Of a DNA stretch of 21,530 nucleotides, positions 1 through 8,046 are shown piece after piece. A program made the translations under genes and the position numbers. Source of the DNA: Treponema sp. (lineage in GTDB: Bacteria; Spirochaetota; Spirochaetia; Treponematales; Breznakiellaceae); NCBI GenBank assembly GCA_009785545.1, contig WQWD01000008.1, positions 1 through 21,530 on the forward strand, given 5' to 3'. Position 1 is the first letter of the stretch; each line of letters opens with the position of its first letter. The notes under the pieces are model-generated. The model had not been told where the DNA came from. It did not search any database and saw only the letters and a list, made by a program, of their open reading frames with translations.

Positions 1-179
1 AGGAATTCAGGGTACTCATAACCGTTATCTTCTCCATCGAACAGGTTATGAACATTCCATGTCATAATGGTCAGATAAGAGGTATCTTCCCTCCCTGTTT
101 CGGAAACACTGCAAGAGCCAAAGACAAAAGCCAGTACCAAGGCAGACGCCAAAAGAACAAATCGTAACTGTTTTTTCAT
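1..179 (-). CDS. Endonuclease/exonuclease/phosphatase-like lipoprotein (5' end only)
   Basis: Only the first 59 codons lie in the window; the gene runs off the left edge. The product starts with a charged end and a hydrophobic signal segment closing in FGSC (Cys23), a loose spirochaetal lipobox, so it is probably a lipoprotein. After a short linker it reads TIMTWNVHNLFDG, which resembles the first strand and Asn motif of the endonuclease/exonuclease/phosphatase (DNase I-like) fold, where the Asn helps bind metal. A GGAGG Shine-Dalgarno (plus-strand cctcc at 185-189) sits close upstream of the ATG at 179-177. It is divergent from the acetyltransferase gene. The substrate cannot be told from this fragment. 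Confidence 0.75.
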   Translation of the reverse strand, partial: MKKQLRFVLLASALVLAFVFGSCSVSETGREDTSYLTIMTWNVHNLFDGEDNGYEYPEF

Positions 180-208
180 AACAGCCTCCAAAAATATTGA
201 TATACTAT

Positions 209-249
209 ATATGGGTTGAATATGCGTGGCGCTTTACCGAAAATGAAAA
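209..249 (+). repeat. Leader repeat, copy 1
   Basis: This 41-nt stretch matches 20532-20572 at 35 of 41 positions. It holds TTG (216) and ATG (222) codons starting a peptide MNMRGALPK that continues in frame into the acetyltransferase. The other copy encodes the similar MRSTLPR. A TATACTAT sequence lies directly upstream at 201-208, as a TATAAAAT does in the other copy. Confidence 0.7.
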
Positions 250-299
250 AAATTTTGAAAACCCTTGACATTTCTGTAAATGATGGGGAAAATATAAAT

Positions 300-1103
300 A
301 TGGGTATAAGATTTGAAGAAATAACGACAAAAGATTTTGAAAAGTTAAGTGCCTTTCAGCCGGAAGGATGGAATAATATTATTCCGAGGTTTGAACAATA
401 CATACAATTTGATTTCTGCCATCCTGTAAAAATGTGTGATGACAATGAGATTTACGGAGTTGCGGCAGCCATTCTTTATGAAAACACCGGCTGGATTGCG
501 CACGTAATTATAAATGAAAAATTCAGAACTAAAGGGTTTGGAGCAAAAATACTGGACTATCTGTGCAATTATTGCAAGAGCAAAAACTGCGAAACTATTT
601 TGCTTTTTACAACCGACATGGGTTATCCTTTATACAAAAAATATGGTTTTATAGACCATGCAACTTTTGTTCAATATGAAAAAACTGCTGAAATCGCATA
701 TAGTCCAAATTCCAATATCCGAAAATCAGAGCCGACAGATCATCAAAAAATATTTGAACTTGATAAAATGGCAGCCGGAGAAGATCGCCGAAATGTTTTA
801 ACGCCGCATCTAAACAGCGCTTATGTTTATTCCCGGAATGACGAAGTAACAGGTTTTTATATGAAGGAGCTTTTTGAAGGATTAATAATCGCCGGTGATG
901 AAGAATCCGGGCTGGAGCTGATTAAATTACGATCATCACATAATACAAAAGCGACTCTTCCAATCGAAAATACTGCTGGAAACAACTATTTTAAGGAAAA
1001 TAATTTTAAAGAAATTGCAAAACTTGTCAAAATGATATACGGCAATGATGTAAAATTTAACGGTAAATATATATATAACAGAATTGGCGGAAGTTACGGA
1101 TAA
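300..1103 (+). CDS. GNAT N-acetyltransferase with C-terminal Acetyltransf_18-like domain
   Basis: Cytoplasmic acetyl-CoA-dependent N-acetyltransferase, acceptor unknown. The N-terminal half is a GNAT fold: INEKFRTKGFGAKIL contains the acetyl-CoA pyrophosphate loop (R-x-x-G-x-G), followed by the late GNAT signature YPLYKKYGFI. The C-terminal half carries GEDRRNVL and ends YIYNRIGG, which fits the second domain (Acetyltransf_18 type) of many two-domain GNATs. I place the start at the ATG at 300 because family similarity begins at IRFEEITT; a GGGGA lies 11 nt upstream. Translation could instead start at 222 (ATG) or 216 (TTG), which would fuse the repeated leader peptide to the enzyme. The gene is AT-rich compared with the sugar operon. 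No terminator is visible before the hemerythrin gene. Confidence 0.85.
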   Translation: MGIRFEEITTKDFEKLSAFQPEGWNNIIPRFEQYIQFDFCHPVKMCDDNEIYGVAAAILYENTGWIAHVIINEKFRTKGFGAKILDYLCNYCKSKNCETILLFTTDMGYPLYKKYGFIDHATFVQYEKTAEIAYSPNSNIRKSEPTDHQKIFELDKMAAGEDRRNVLTPHLNSAYVYSRNDEVTGFYMKELFEGLIIAGDEESGLELIKLRSSHNTKATLPIENTAGNNYFKENNFKEIAKLVKMIYGNDVKFNGKYIYNRIGGSYG

Positions 1104-1204
1104 AGCAAGTTTCCTATTAACAAAGAGTAAAAAATAACGCCCTCTCTATTGTAAAAAATATATTTTTGTATAACTATATGTATAAAATAGATAGGAGGTG
1201 TTCT

Positions 1205-1675
1205 TTGTTAACAAAAAGAAACGAATTAATAACCTGGACAAATACATTTGCGTGCGGGATAAAGCTGATCGACGATCAGCACAAAGAGCTGGTAAATTTG
1301 GTTAATGGTATGTTTAATCATATTACAGGGGATCCGGAAGAAGAACGTGAATACTTTAACAAGATTATCGGTGAAGCAGTTAAATATGTAAAAGTGCATT
1401 TTGCTACAGAAGAAAGAATAATGCGTCATACCAGGTTTGCGGGTTATGCCGAACATAAAAGAGAACATGATAACTTTGTTCTGACAGTTGTTGAGAATGT
1501 CCGTATTTTTAATGCCGGAGGTCAACTTACTCTGACAATATTTACAAAATTTCTAAAAAATTGGGTTTTATCTCATATTGCGGTAGCGGACAAACAATAT
1601 TTTACTTATTTGAGGAGAATAGCCTCACGCAAAGCAAACGGAAAGTTAAGCATTACCTCGGAAGATATAAGGTGA
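1205..1675 (+). CDS. Bacteriohemerythrin
   Basis: A small cytoplasmic di-iron protein of 156 residues that binds O2 reversibly; proposed roles in bacteria are oxygen sensing, delivery or scavenging. All seven iron ligands are visible in order: His in DDQHKEL, His and Glu in HFATEE, two His in HKREH, and His and Asp in HIAVAD. The start is set by an AGGAGGT at 1193-1199 followed after five bases by TTG at 1205. The longer reading from 1166 has no Shine-Dalgarno and would run through that site. No fused signalling domain is present. In a probable anaerobe this suggests oxygen handling. It is flanked by an unrelated acetyltransferase and the sugar operon. Confidence 0.93.
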   Translation: MLTKRNELITWTNTFACGIKLIDDQHKELVNLVNGMFNHITGDPEEEREYFNKIIGEAVKYVKVHFATEERIMRHTRFAGYAEHKREHDNFVLTVVENVRIFNAGGQLTLTIFTKFLKNWVLSHIAVADKQYFTYLRRIASRKANGKLSITSEDIR

Positions 1676-1688
1676 TTTGAGTAAAATG

Positions 1689-1717
1689 CCCCCCTGAAGT
1701 CAAACTGGAAGGGCGGG
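1689..1717 (+). terminator. Weak stem-loop after hemerythrin
   Basis: CCCCCCT (1689-1695) can pair with AGGGCGGG (1710-1717) with one bulged base. No T-tract follows, so if it terminates it is not a classic intrinsic terminator. Confidence 0.3.
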
Positions 1718-1767
1718 TATTAAACCCTGGTTAGCTCCCTGTGTTATAATTAATGTCAATAATAAGC

Positions 1768-1800
1768 TTGATAATAATTGATTGATATGTTATTATATCA
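1768..1800 (+). promoter_or_regulatory. Promoter and overlapping candidate operator of the sugar operon
   Basis: TTGATA (1768-1773), 17 bp, TATTAT (1791-1796) form a good sigma-70-type promoter. An inverted repeat TGATAT/ATATCA with a 6-bp spacer (1783-1800) overlaps the -10 element, which suits autorepression by the adjacent GntR-type regulator. The predicted transcript would start near 1803 and leave only a very short leader before the ATG at 1812. Six-bp arms occur by chance, so the operator part is tentative. Confidence 0.5.
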
Positions 1801-1811
1801 TTTATGGAGTT

Positions 1812-2951
1812 ATGAGGAACGATATAAGCAAGGGACATTTCCAGCGAAATAAGGTCATTCCCAGATACTGGCAGATTTATGACCATTTGCTTGGAGAAAT
1901 AAATACAGGTAACCTCAAACCGGGAGAGCAAATCCCGTCAGAAAGAGAAATTTGTGATAACTTTAAGGTTAGCAAAATAACCAGCAAAAAAGCGCTTGAA
2001 ATGCTGGTAGAAAATAACTTGATTATACGGCATAGAGGAAAAGGTTCATTTGTTTCCGGTACGCCTACTCCGGCTCAGTTAGAAAAGTCTGTTTCTTTGT
2101 CTAAGTCAATCGTTTTTATTACCCCCGCTTTTAGCGATTCTTTTGGAAAAAAACTGTTATACAGCGTTCAAGCTGCCTGTGAAGCTCTTGGTTATCACCT
2201 GATTCTTAAATTATCGCATGAATCTGTGGAAGAGGAAGAAAAAGCACTTCGTTCCGTTTATGACGAAAATGTTGCCGGAGTACTGATACTTCCTTCTCAT
2301 GGCGAGCATTATGCCCCAGAGCTTTTAAAACACATCCTTAACAAATATCCGTTGGTTTTTATTGATCGCAAAATGCGCGGATTGCCGGTTCCTTCGATAA
2401 CTACAGATGGTGTTGCTTCCACAGAAATGGCAATTAAATGGCTTTTTGATCTTGGGCACAGAAATATCGCTTTTTATTCCGGCTCGGTATTGCATACTTC
2501 CACCGTAGAGGATCGCTTGCAAGGTTTTACAAAAGCTTTTGTTGATAATGGCATTCCTCTTAACCCTGCTCATATTTGCGACAACCTGCCTTTTTCAAAT
2601 AGTTTGGATATGCTCTCAAATCATCTGAGCGAACATCCTGAAATAACCGCCGCGTTTTCTGCCGAATTTCTAATTGCTTTGCGGGTAAAACAGGTGCTTG
2701 CGGCTCAAGGCAAAACAATCCCCAAAGATTTTGCGCTTGTAACTTATGATAATCCTGACTATCCCGGAGAATTCACAGAATTCTCCTATTTGATACAAAA
2801 TGAAGAAGCTCTTGGTAAACAAGCAGTGAAAACACTTCACCGTATTATTCAAGAAAAAACAAATGACTCTATCGACAATATACTTATTCCGGCAGAACTA
2901 ATCCGAGCTGAAGGCTTTGATGATTCACGGAAAAGCTTAAAAACAATTTAA
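1812..2951 (+). CDS. GntR-family repressor with LacI-type sugar-binding domain
   Basis: Cytoplasmic transcription factor of 379 residues, probably the local repressor of the mannoside operon. Residues about 18-88 are a GntR winged helix: GNLKPGEQIPSEREIC, SKITSKKALEMLVENNLI and the wing RHRGKGSFV. Residues about 98-375 are a LacI/periplasmic-binding-like effector domain, with FIDRKM, TDGVASTEMAIKWLFDLGH and an inducer-site-like VTYDNPDYPGEF. This is the architecture of AraR of Bacillus. The ATG at 1812 follows a GGAG; the upstream in-frame TTG at 1782 lies inside the promoter. The stop overlaps the Shine-Dalgarno of the next gene, so the regulator is co-transcribed with its presumed targets. 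The effector is probably a mannoside, by context only. Confidence 0.9.
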   Translation: MRNDISKGHFQRNKVIPRYWQIYDHLLGEINTGNLKPGEQIPSEREICDNFKVSKITSKKALEMLVENNLIIRHRGKGSFVSGTPTPAQLEKSVSLSKSIVFITPAFSDSFGKKLLYSVQAACEALGYHLILKLSHESVEEEEKALRSVYDENVAGVLILPSHGEHYAPELLKHILNKYPLVFIDRKMRGLPVPSITTDGVASTEMAIKWLFDLGHRNIAFYSGSVLHTSTVEDRLQGFTKAFVDNGIPLNPAHICDNLPFSNSLDMLSNHLSEHPEITAAFSAEFLIALRVKQVLAAQGKTIPKDFALVTYDNPDYPGEFTEFSYLIQNEEALGKQAVKTLHRIIQEKTNDSIDNILIPAELIRAEGFDDSRKSLKTI

Positions 2952-2960
2952 GGAGTTTTT

Positions 2961-3881
2961 ATGAGAAAAAAACCGTGGACTGCCGATGATACGCAGTTCT
3001 CACTTTTAGCTCTGCCTACCACTGTATGGTATGTATTGTTTGCGTATCTGCCGATGTTCGGCGTTTTTTTGGCATTTATAGATTTTAGAATTTCGGGAAC
3101 CTTTTTACAAAGTGTTTGGAGCAGCGACTGGGTAGGTTTTCAAAATTTCAGATTTATGTTTGCCAATCGTGATATTTGGTTTATCATTCGTAATACCCTT
3201 GCGTATAATGCGGTAATAATTGTTTTTGGAACATTTCTGGCTGTAACTTTTTCATTGGTACTAAGCGAATTGCACAATAAGTTCATAGCAAAAATTTACC
3301 AGACAATATTCTTTTTTCCTTTCTTTTTGTCATGGGTAGTTGTATCGGCGCTTGTATGGGGATTTTTAAGTCCCAACATGGGTATTGCAAACTATGTACT
3401 TGAAAGTTTAGGATTTGATGCCCGAAATTGGTACAATGAGCCAAGATACTGGCCGCCGTTTTTGATTCTTTTAAGCCAATGGAAAGGATTAGGTTTTGGC
3501 ATTGTAATCTACCTTGCTACGATAGCTTCTTTGGACAAAGAAGTTTACGAAGCGGCTGTTATAGACGGGGCTTCCAAGCTGCAGCAAATAATGCGTCTGA
3601 CTTTGCCAATGATGAAAAGAATTATAATTCTTCTGTTCATTTTGTCGGTAGGTCGTATTTTCTATTCCGACTTTGGTATGTTTTTCCAGGTTCCCCGCGA
3701 TTCAAGCGCTTTATATACCACAGTTGCAACATTAGATGTTTTTGTGTTTACGCAGCTCCGAACTGCTTCTACCGGCATGGCGGCGGCGGCGGCAATGGCT
3801 CAAGCAGTTACTGCTTGTGTAATGACTTTATTTGTCAACTGGATCGTAAGAAAAATTGACAATGAATCAGCGATGATCTAG
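2961..3881 (+). CDS. ABC sugar permease, LplB-like (CUT1)
   Basis: Inner-membrane subunit of a binding-protein-dependent sugar importer. About six membrane segments are visible (roughly 15-40, 76-102, 112-135, 160-190, 218-238, 270-295). The cytoplasmic EAA loop EAAVIDGASKLQQIM starts at residue 197 and docks the ATPase. The N-terminal LLALPTTVWYVLFAYLPMFG pattern is typical of the LplB/YteP-type permeases that pair with YtcP-type partners. AAGGAG overlaps the stop codon of the regulator and precedes the ATG. It forms a heterodimer with the next product. The oligosaccharide carried is inferred from the downstream mannosidase. Confidence 0.93.
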   Translation: MRKKPWTADDTQFSLLALPTTVWYVLFAYLPMFGVFLAFIDFRISGTFLQSVWSSDWVGFQNFRFMFANRDIWFIIRNTLAYNAVIIVFGTFLAVTFSLVLSELHNKFIAKIYQTIFFFPFFLSWVVVSALVWGFLSPNMGIANYVLESLGFDARNWYNEPRYWPPFLILLSQWKGLGFGIVIYLATIASLDKEVYEAAVIDGASKLQQIMRLTLPMMKRIIILLFILSVGRIFYSDFGMFFQVPRDSSALYTTVATLDVFVFTQLRTASTGMAAAAAMAQAVTACVMTLFVNWIVRKIDNESAMI

Positions 3882-3889
3882 GAGTTAAC

Positions 3890-4813
3890 ATGAAAAAAAT
3901 AGAAACGCAAAGTGCGGTATTAAAGTTTACACGGATTAAACCTTCAACAAATATTGTTTTTAACATTATAATGACTATTTTTGCCATTCTTTGTCTTGTT
4001 CCTTTATTGTTGGTAGTCTCAATTTCAGTTTCCGACGAAGCTTCACTTAATTACGGTTACAGGCTGATCCCAAGGGCGCTTTCTTTTGAAGGTTATTACT
4101 TTCTTTTCCAGCAGCGGCATAATATTTTGCCTGCATTGTTTATTTCGATTTTTATAACTGTTGTTGGAACGATACTTGGCGTTGTGTTGAATGCGCTCAT
4201 GGGATATGTGTTGTCAAGGCGTGAATACAAACTTCAAAAGTTTTTTATTTGGTTTGTTTTTATCCCGATGATTTTTAACGGAGGGCTTGTTGCGTCGTAT
4301 TTTATCAACGCGCAGTTTTTAGGACTAAAAGATACAATCTGGGTTTTAATATTACCTCTTGCGGTTTCATCGTTTAACGTAATTTTGTGCAAAACATTTT
4401 TCCGAACAACAATCCCCGATTCGCTTTTGGAATCGGCAAAGATAGACGGAGCAAGTCAGCTCATGATTTTCTTCCGTATTGTATTTCCGCTGTCCAAACC
4501 TGTGTTGGCGACGATAGGTTTGTTTTTAAGTTTCGCCTACTGGAACGACTGGTTTATGGCGCTGTTGTATATTGATACTCCGGAACTGATTCCGTTGCAA
4601 GCGTATTTGAATCGCCTCTTGATGGACATAAGAGTTTTGGCGGAAAATGCGTCTCTTATGGGAATAACTCATGCGCAGCTTCTTGCAAGTATGCCGGGAG
4701 AGTCTGCCCGAATGGCAATTGTTGTAATAACGGTACTGCCCATTGCGTGCGCTTATCCATTCTTCCAGCGTTACTTTGTATCGGGCTTGACAGTCGGGGC
4801 AGTAAAAGGATAA
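3890..4813 (+). CDS. ABC sugar permease, YtcP/AraQ-like (CUT1)
   Basis: Second membrane subunit of the importer, 307 residues. It has about six hydrophobic segments and an EAA loop, ESAKIDGASQLMIFFRI, starting at residue 181, with the NDW sequence and late NxxxMAIVVITVLP segment usual for the MalG-like partner. An AGGAG overlaps the previous stop codon and the ATG follows 8 nt later, so the two permeases are probably translationally coupled. Neither the ATPase nor the extracellular binding protein is encoded nearby. In related systems a shared MsmX-type ATPase serves several importers, which may hold here. Confidence 0.93.
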   Translation: MKKIETQSAVLKFTRIKPSTNIVFNIIMTIFAILCLVPLLLVVSISVSDEASLNYGYRLIPRALSFEGYYFLFQQRHNILPALFISIFITVVGTILGVVLNALMGYVLSRREYKLQKFFIWFVFIPMIFNGGLVASYFINAQFLGLKDTIWVLILPLAVSSFNVILCKTFFRTTIPDSLLESAKIDGASQLMIFFRIVFPLSKPVLATIGLFLSFAYWNDWFMALLYIDTPELIPLQAYLNRLLMDIRVLAENASLMGITHAQLLASMPGESARMAIVVITVLPIACAYPFFQRYFVSGLTVGAVKG

Positions 4814-4871
4814 AAAATAAAACAATTGATTTTTTAAAAAACTCAAAAAATAAAATGATAAGGGAGCTTAT

Positions 4872-7800
4872 ATGCTGATACCAAAAGTTGAACAGCGAAT
4901 CAAACAGTATCTTGATTTACTGGAAAAAAATGCTTACAAAAAAATAGAGGATCTCAAATTTGAAATGTTTGAGGCGGATAAAATAAACCGCCAGCCTCCT
5001 GCGAGTCTTCCGGCAAACGCCGAGTGGCAAAAAATCGAAACTCCCGCTCCTTGGGGCAAAGAATGGAAATGTTTCTGGTTTCGTACGTCGTACCATGCGC
5101 CCAAAAGCGATAAAGCTCTGTTTTTAAGCGTTACACCTAACGCCGATTCTCTTGCTTTTATCGACGGAAAACCTGCAGGCGCGTTTAATATGTATCATAA
5201 TAAAATTCGCATTGATGCAGACGGAAAGGATCACACTCTGCACGTTGAATCATATTCAGGTCATATGTATTCCGGCTGCGGTCCTTTTGAAGGTTCTTCG
5301 ATTGTAATCAATATAGGCAAGACGATTCCCAATTTGCCCAATACCTTTGAAGGCGGCTGTCTTCTGGAACGCAGACAGGCAGTGCATACGCTGTTTTACG
5401 ATATTCGTGCTCTGTACGAAACCGCAAATATAGCCGATCCCAACTCACTGCGTAAAGCGAAAATTATTAAGGGTATTTCCGATGCGCTTGCCGTTGTAAG
5501 CCTGAGTGCCGATGGTGATGAACTTGAAAAACAGTCTGCTGCCGCTTTGAAAATACTCTCTCCGCTTTTAGCTTTAAAAAACAGCCCTACCGTTCCGTCA
5601 GTTCATCTGATAGGCCATGCCCATATCGATCATGCGTGGTTATGGCATATCGAGGAAACCGAACGCAAATGCGCGCGTACTTTTGTTAATATGCTCCGTT
5701 TTATGAAAGAATATCCTGAGTTTATTTTTGTCCAAAGCCAGCCTTGTCAACTTGAAATTATTAAAAATGAATACCCTGAAATATTCGAAGAAATAAAACA
5801 GGCATATAAAAAAGGACAATGGGAACCCAACGGCGGAATGTGGGTTGAATCGGATTGTAATGTTGTTTCTGGCGAAAGCCTTGTCAGACAATTTCTTGTA
5901 GGAAAAAAAGTCAACAAAGAACTTTTGGATTACGAGGCGGACACGCTCTGGCTGCCTGATGTATTCGGCTATGCCGCAGCCCTGCCGCAAATCATGGAAG
6001 GCTGCCGTATAAAATATTTTGTTACAAGCAAGATTAACTGGAATGATACTACTCGTTTTCCCTACGAAACATTTATTTGGCGTGGTATTGACGGCACTGG
6101 TGTTAAGGCGCATTTTCTTTCTACGCTTGGTTCCGGCGCAGGTTATAACGGCAGAGTTGTTCCGCAGGAGTTACACGACATTTGGGCTTCGGTACAGCAC
6201 AAAGAAGTTCAATCTGCCTGTGTTAAATCCATCGGCGAAGGAGACGGCGGCGGCGGTACGCTCCGTGCCGATATTGAAATGGCACGCCGGCTCGGCGACC
6301 TCGAAGGCGCTCCGCGTGCTGCATGGAAAACACTCAGTTCCGCTCTTGGGGAAATCTTTAGCGAAGACAAAGAAGGCACATTCCCTGAGTGGTGCGGCGA
6401 ATTATACCTTGAACTTCATCGTGCTACATATACAACTCAAGCTCGCACAAAGCGTTATAACCGTCTTATGGAATTTGCCCTTCGCAATATGGAATTTTTA
6501 GTTGCCTTTGCAGAAGTTGCGAATAGCAAAACAGGAATCAATAACAAAGAGATCAATGCAACCATTCTTGATTATTGGAAAAGAATACTCACTTCCCAAT
6601 TCCACGATATTATTCCGGGTTCTTCCATTACACGAGTCTATACCGAAGCGGAAGCGGATTATTGCAAAATGCTCTCTGAGCTCGATGTTACCGGCACTGA
6701 CGCAAAAAAACGTCTTGTTGGGTTTAACGCAGGCGATGATTGTGTTGCTGTTTTTAACGATCTGTCATGGGAATACACTCCTGTAGTAAATGTTTGCGAA
6801 ACTCAATCGCCAGTTTTACCAGCGGCTTTAAGCTGTGCAGACGGCAAAGTATATCCGGCGCAGCAATATACGCATATAAATGGAAAAAAACGAGCAGCAT
6901 TTGCTGTCAAAGCTCCGTCATTAGGCTGGACAAATTATAAAATTGTAAAAGAGGCAGCTCCCAACTCCCAACCCTCAACACTTTTTCTTTTTAATAACAA
7001 CACTCTTGAAACTCCCTTCCACACAATTAAGTTTGACAATGCCGGAAGAATCGTAAGTTTGTTTGAAAAAAAATGGGGATACGAAACTGTAGCTTGCGGC
7101 GGCGCATTTAACTCACTTATCACTGCCGAAGACATCCCGGTATTTTGGGATGCCTGGGACATTGACGCAGACTGGACAAAACGTATCAAACAGGAAACAG
7201 GTCTTGTTTCAACAGAGGTAATTTCTGACGGGCCGGTCTTTTTCCGCTTGCGCCGAACTTACAAAATAAGCGATGTGTCGCAGTTGGTTCAGGACATGGT
7301 GTGTTACGCAGATAACCCAAGAATTGATTTTGAAACAAAGGTTGACTGGCACGAAAAATGGCGTGTATTAAAAGTTGAGTTTGATACAGCTATCAGTGCG
7401 GCGCAGGTTCGTTGTGAGGTGCAATACGGTCATCTGTGGCGGAATACTCACCGTAACCTCATGCAGGATCGGGCTAAGTTTGAAATTTGCGCCCATAAAT
7501 GGATTTCGCTCGAAGAAGAAGGAGGCGGTGTCGCTTTATTGAATGACTGCAAATACGGTCATGATGTCGAAGGCGGAAAAATGCGTCTTACTCTGTTAAG
7601 ATCTCCAATCGCCCCTGATCCTGAGGCGGACAGAGGAGAGCATTGGTTTACTTATTCAATACTGCCTTTCTCCGGTCATTTTGGCGATTCCGGCGTAATT
7701 CATTCGTCTTACGAATTAAATTCTCCCGCCTCAGCGGTATTCGGCTCAGGCGATATTTTGCAGACACAATCTCTTTGCAGTGTAGACGGAAACTCGGTAA

Positions 7801-8039
7801 TAATTGAATGTATCAAAGTGCCGGAGAATGCCAATTCTGGCGAGATCATTTTGCGGTTGTATGAAAGCTTGGGCGGAAAATGCCGTACAAGCCTGCACTT
7901 TTCGCATGAACTAATTTCGGCGGCGGAAACTGATATGCTTGAAGATAACCCCAAGCCAATACCTGTGCAGGGCAAAAAACTCGATCTGGAATTTAGGGCA
8001 TTTGAGATAAAAACAATCCGAGTAAAATTTACCAATTGA
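4872..8039 (+). CDS. Alpha-mannosidase, GH38, MAN2C1-like
   Basis: A 1055-residue retaining exo-alpha-mannosidase without signal peptide, so probably cytoplasmic and acting on imported oligosaccharide. An N-terminal beta-rich ancillary region (about 1-240) precedes the GH38 catalytic domain. Its zinc site is visible: HAHIDHAWLW gives His251 and Asp253, WLPDVFGY gives the nucleophile Asp363, and QFHDIIPGSS gives His578. The mid and C-terminal regions are the usual beta-sandwich domains. Length and the run ETERKCARTFVNMLRFM agree with cytosolic MAN2C1-type enzymes rather than the shorter MngB. AGGGAG lies 5 nt before the ATG. Linkage specificity cannot be read; alpha-1,2/1,3/1,6-mannosides are all possible. 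Confidence 0.95.
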   Translation: MLIPKVEQRIKQYLDLLEKNAYKKIEDLKFEMFEADKINRQPPASLPANAEWQKIETPAPWGKEWKCFWFRTSYHAPKSDKALFLSVTPNADSLAFIDGKPAGAFNMYHNKIRIDADGKDHTLHVESYSGHMYSGCGPFEGSSIVINIGKTIPNLPNTFEGGCLLERRQAVHTLFYDIRALYETANIADPNSLRKAKIIKGISDALAVVSLSADGDELEKQSAAALKILSPLLALKNSPTVPSVHLIGHAHIDHAWLWHIEETERKCARTFVNMLRFMKEYPEFIFVQSQPCQLEIIKNEYPEIFEEIKQAYKKGQWEPNGGMWVESDCNVVSGESLVRQFLVGKKVNKELLDYEADTLWLPDVFGYAAALPQIMEGCRIKYFVTSKINWNDTTRFPYETFIWRGIDGTGVKAHFLSTLGSGAGYNGRVVPQELHDIWASVQHKEVQSACVKSIGEGDGGGGTLRADIEMARRLGDLEGAPRAAWKTLSSALGEIFSEDKEGTFPEWCGELYLELHRATYTTQARTKRYNRLMEFALRNMEFLVAFAEVANSKTGINNKEINATILDYWKRILTSQFHDIIPGSSITRVYTEAEADYCKMLSELDVTGTDAKKRLVGFNAGDDCVAVFNDLSWEYTPVVNVCETQSPVLPAALSCADGKVYPAQQYTHINGKKRAAFAVKAPSLGWTNYKIVKEAAPNSQPSTLFLFNNNTLETPFHTIKFDNAGRIVSLFEKKWGYETVACGGAFNSLITAEDIPVFWDAWDIDADWTKRIKQETGLVSTEVISDGPVFFRLRRTYKISDVSQLVQDMVCYADNPRIDFETKVDWHEKWRVLKVEFDTAISAAQVRCEVQYGHLWRNTHRNLMQDRAKFEICAHKWISLEEEGGGVALLNDCKYGHDVEGGKMRLTLLRSPIAPDPEADRGEHWFTYSILPFSGHFGDSGVIHSSYELNSPASAVFGSGDILQTQSLCSVDGNSVIIECIKVPENANSGEIILRLYESLGGKCRTSLHFSHELISAAETDMLEDNPKPIPVQGKKLDLEFRAFEIKTIRVKFTN

Positions 8040-8046
8040 GGAAATT

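Noticed and set aside
265..298. TTGACA followed by TATAAA before the acetyltransferase ATG at 300
   Set aside because: The spacing is 22 bp, too long for a promoter, and transcription would start inside the gene.
1262..1278. 17-bp palindrome GCTGATCGACGATCAGC within the hemerythrin gene
   Set aside because: It encodes the conserved LIDDQ segment, and arms of eight bases are expected by chance in this length of sequence.
2766..2786. 21-bp perfect inverted repeat with 9-bp arms inside the regulator gene
   Set aside because: It lies within conserved coding sequence (PGEFTEF), and about one such repeat is expected by chance across loop sizes; no promoter nearby supports an internal operator.
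6019..6786. Long alternative-frame readings inside the alpha-mannosidase gene
   Set aside because: They are shadows of the GH38 catalytic domain, which is intact and has its own conserved motifs.
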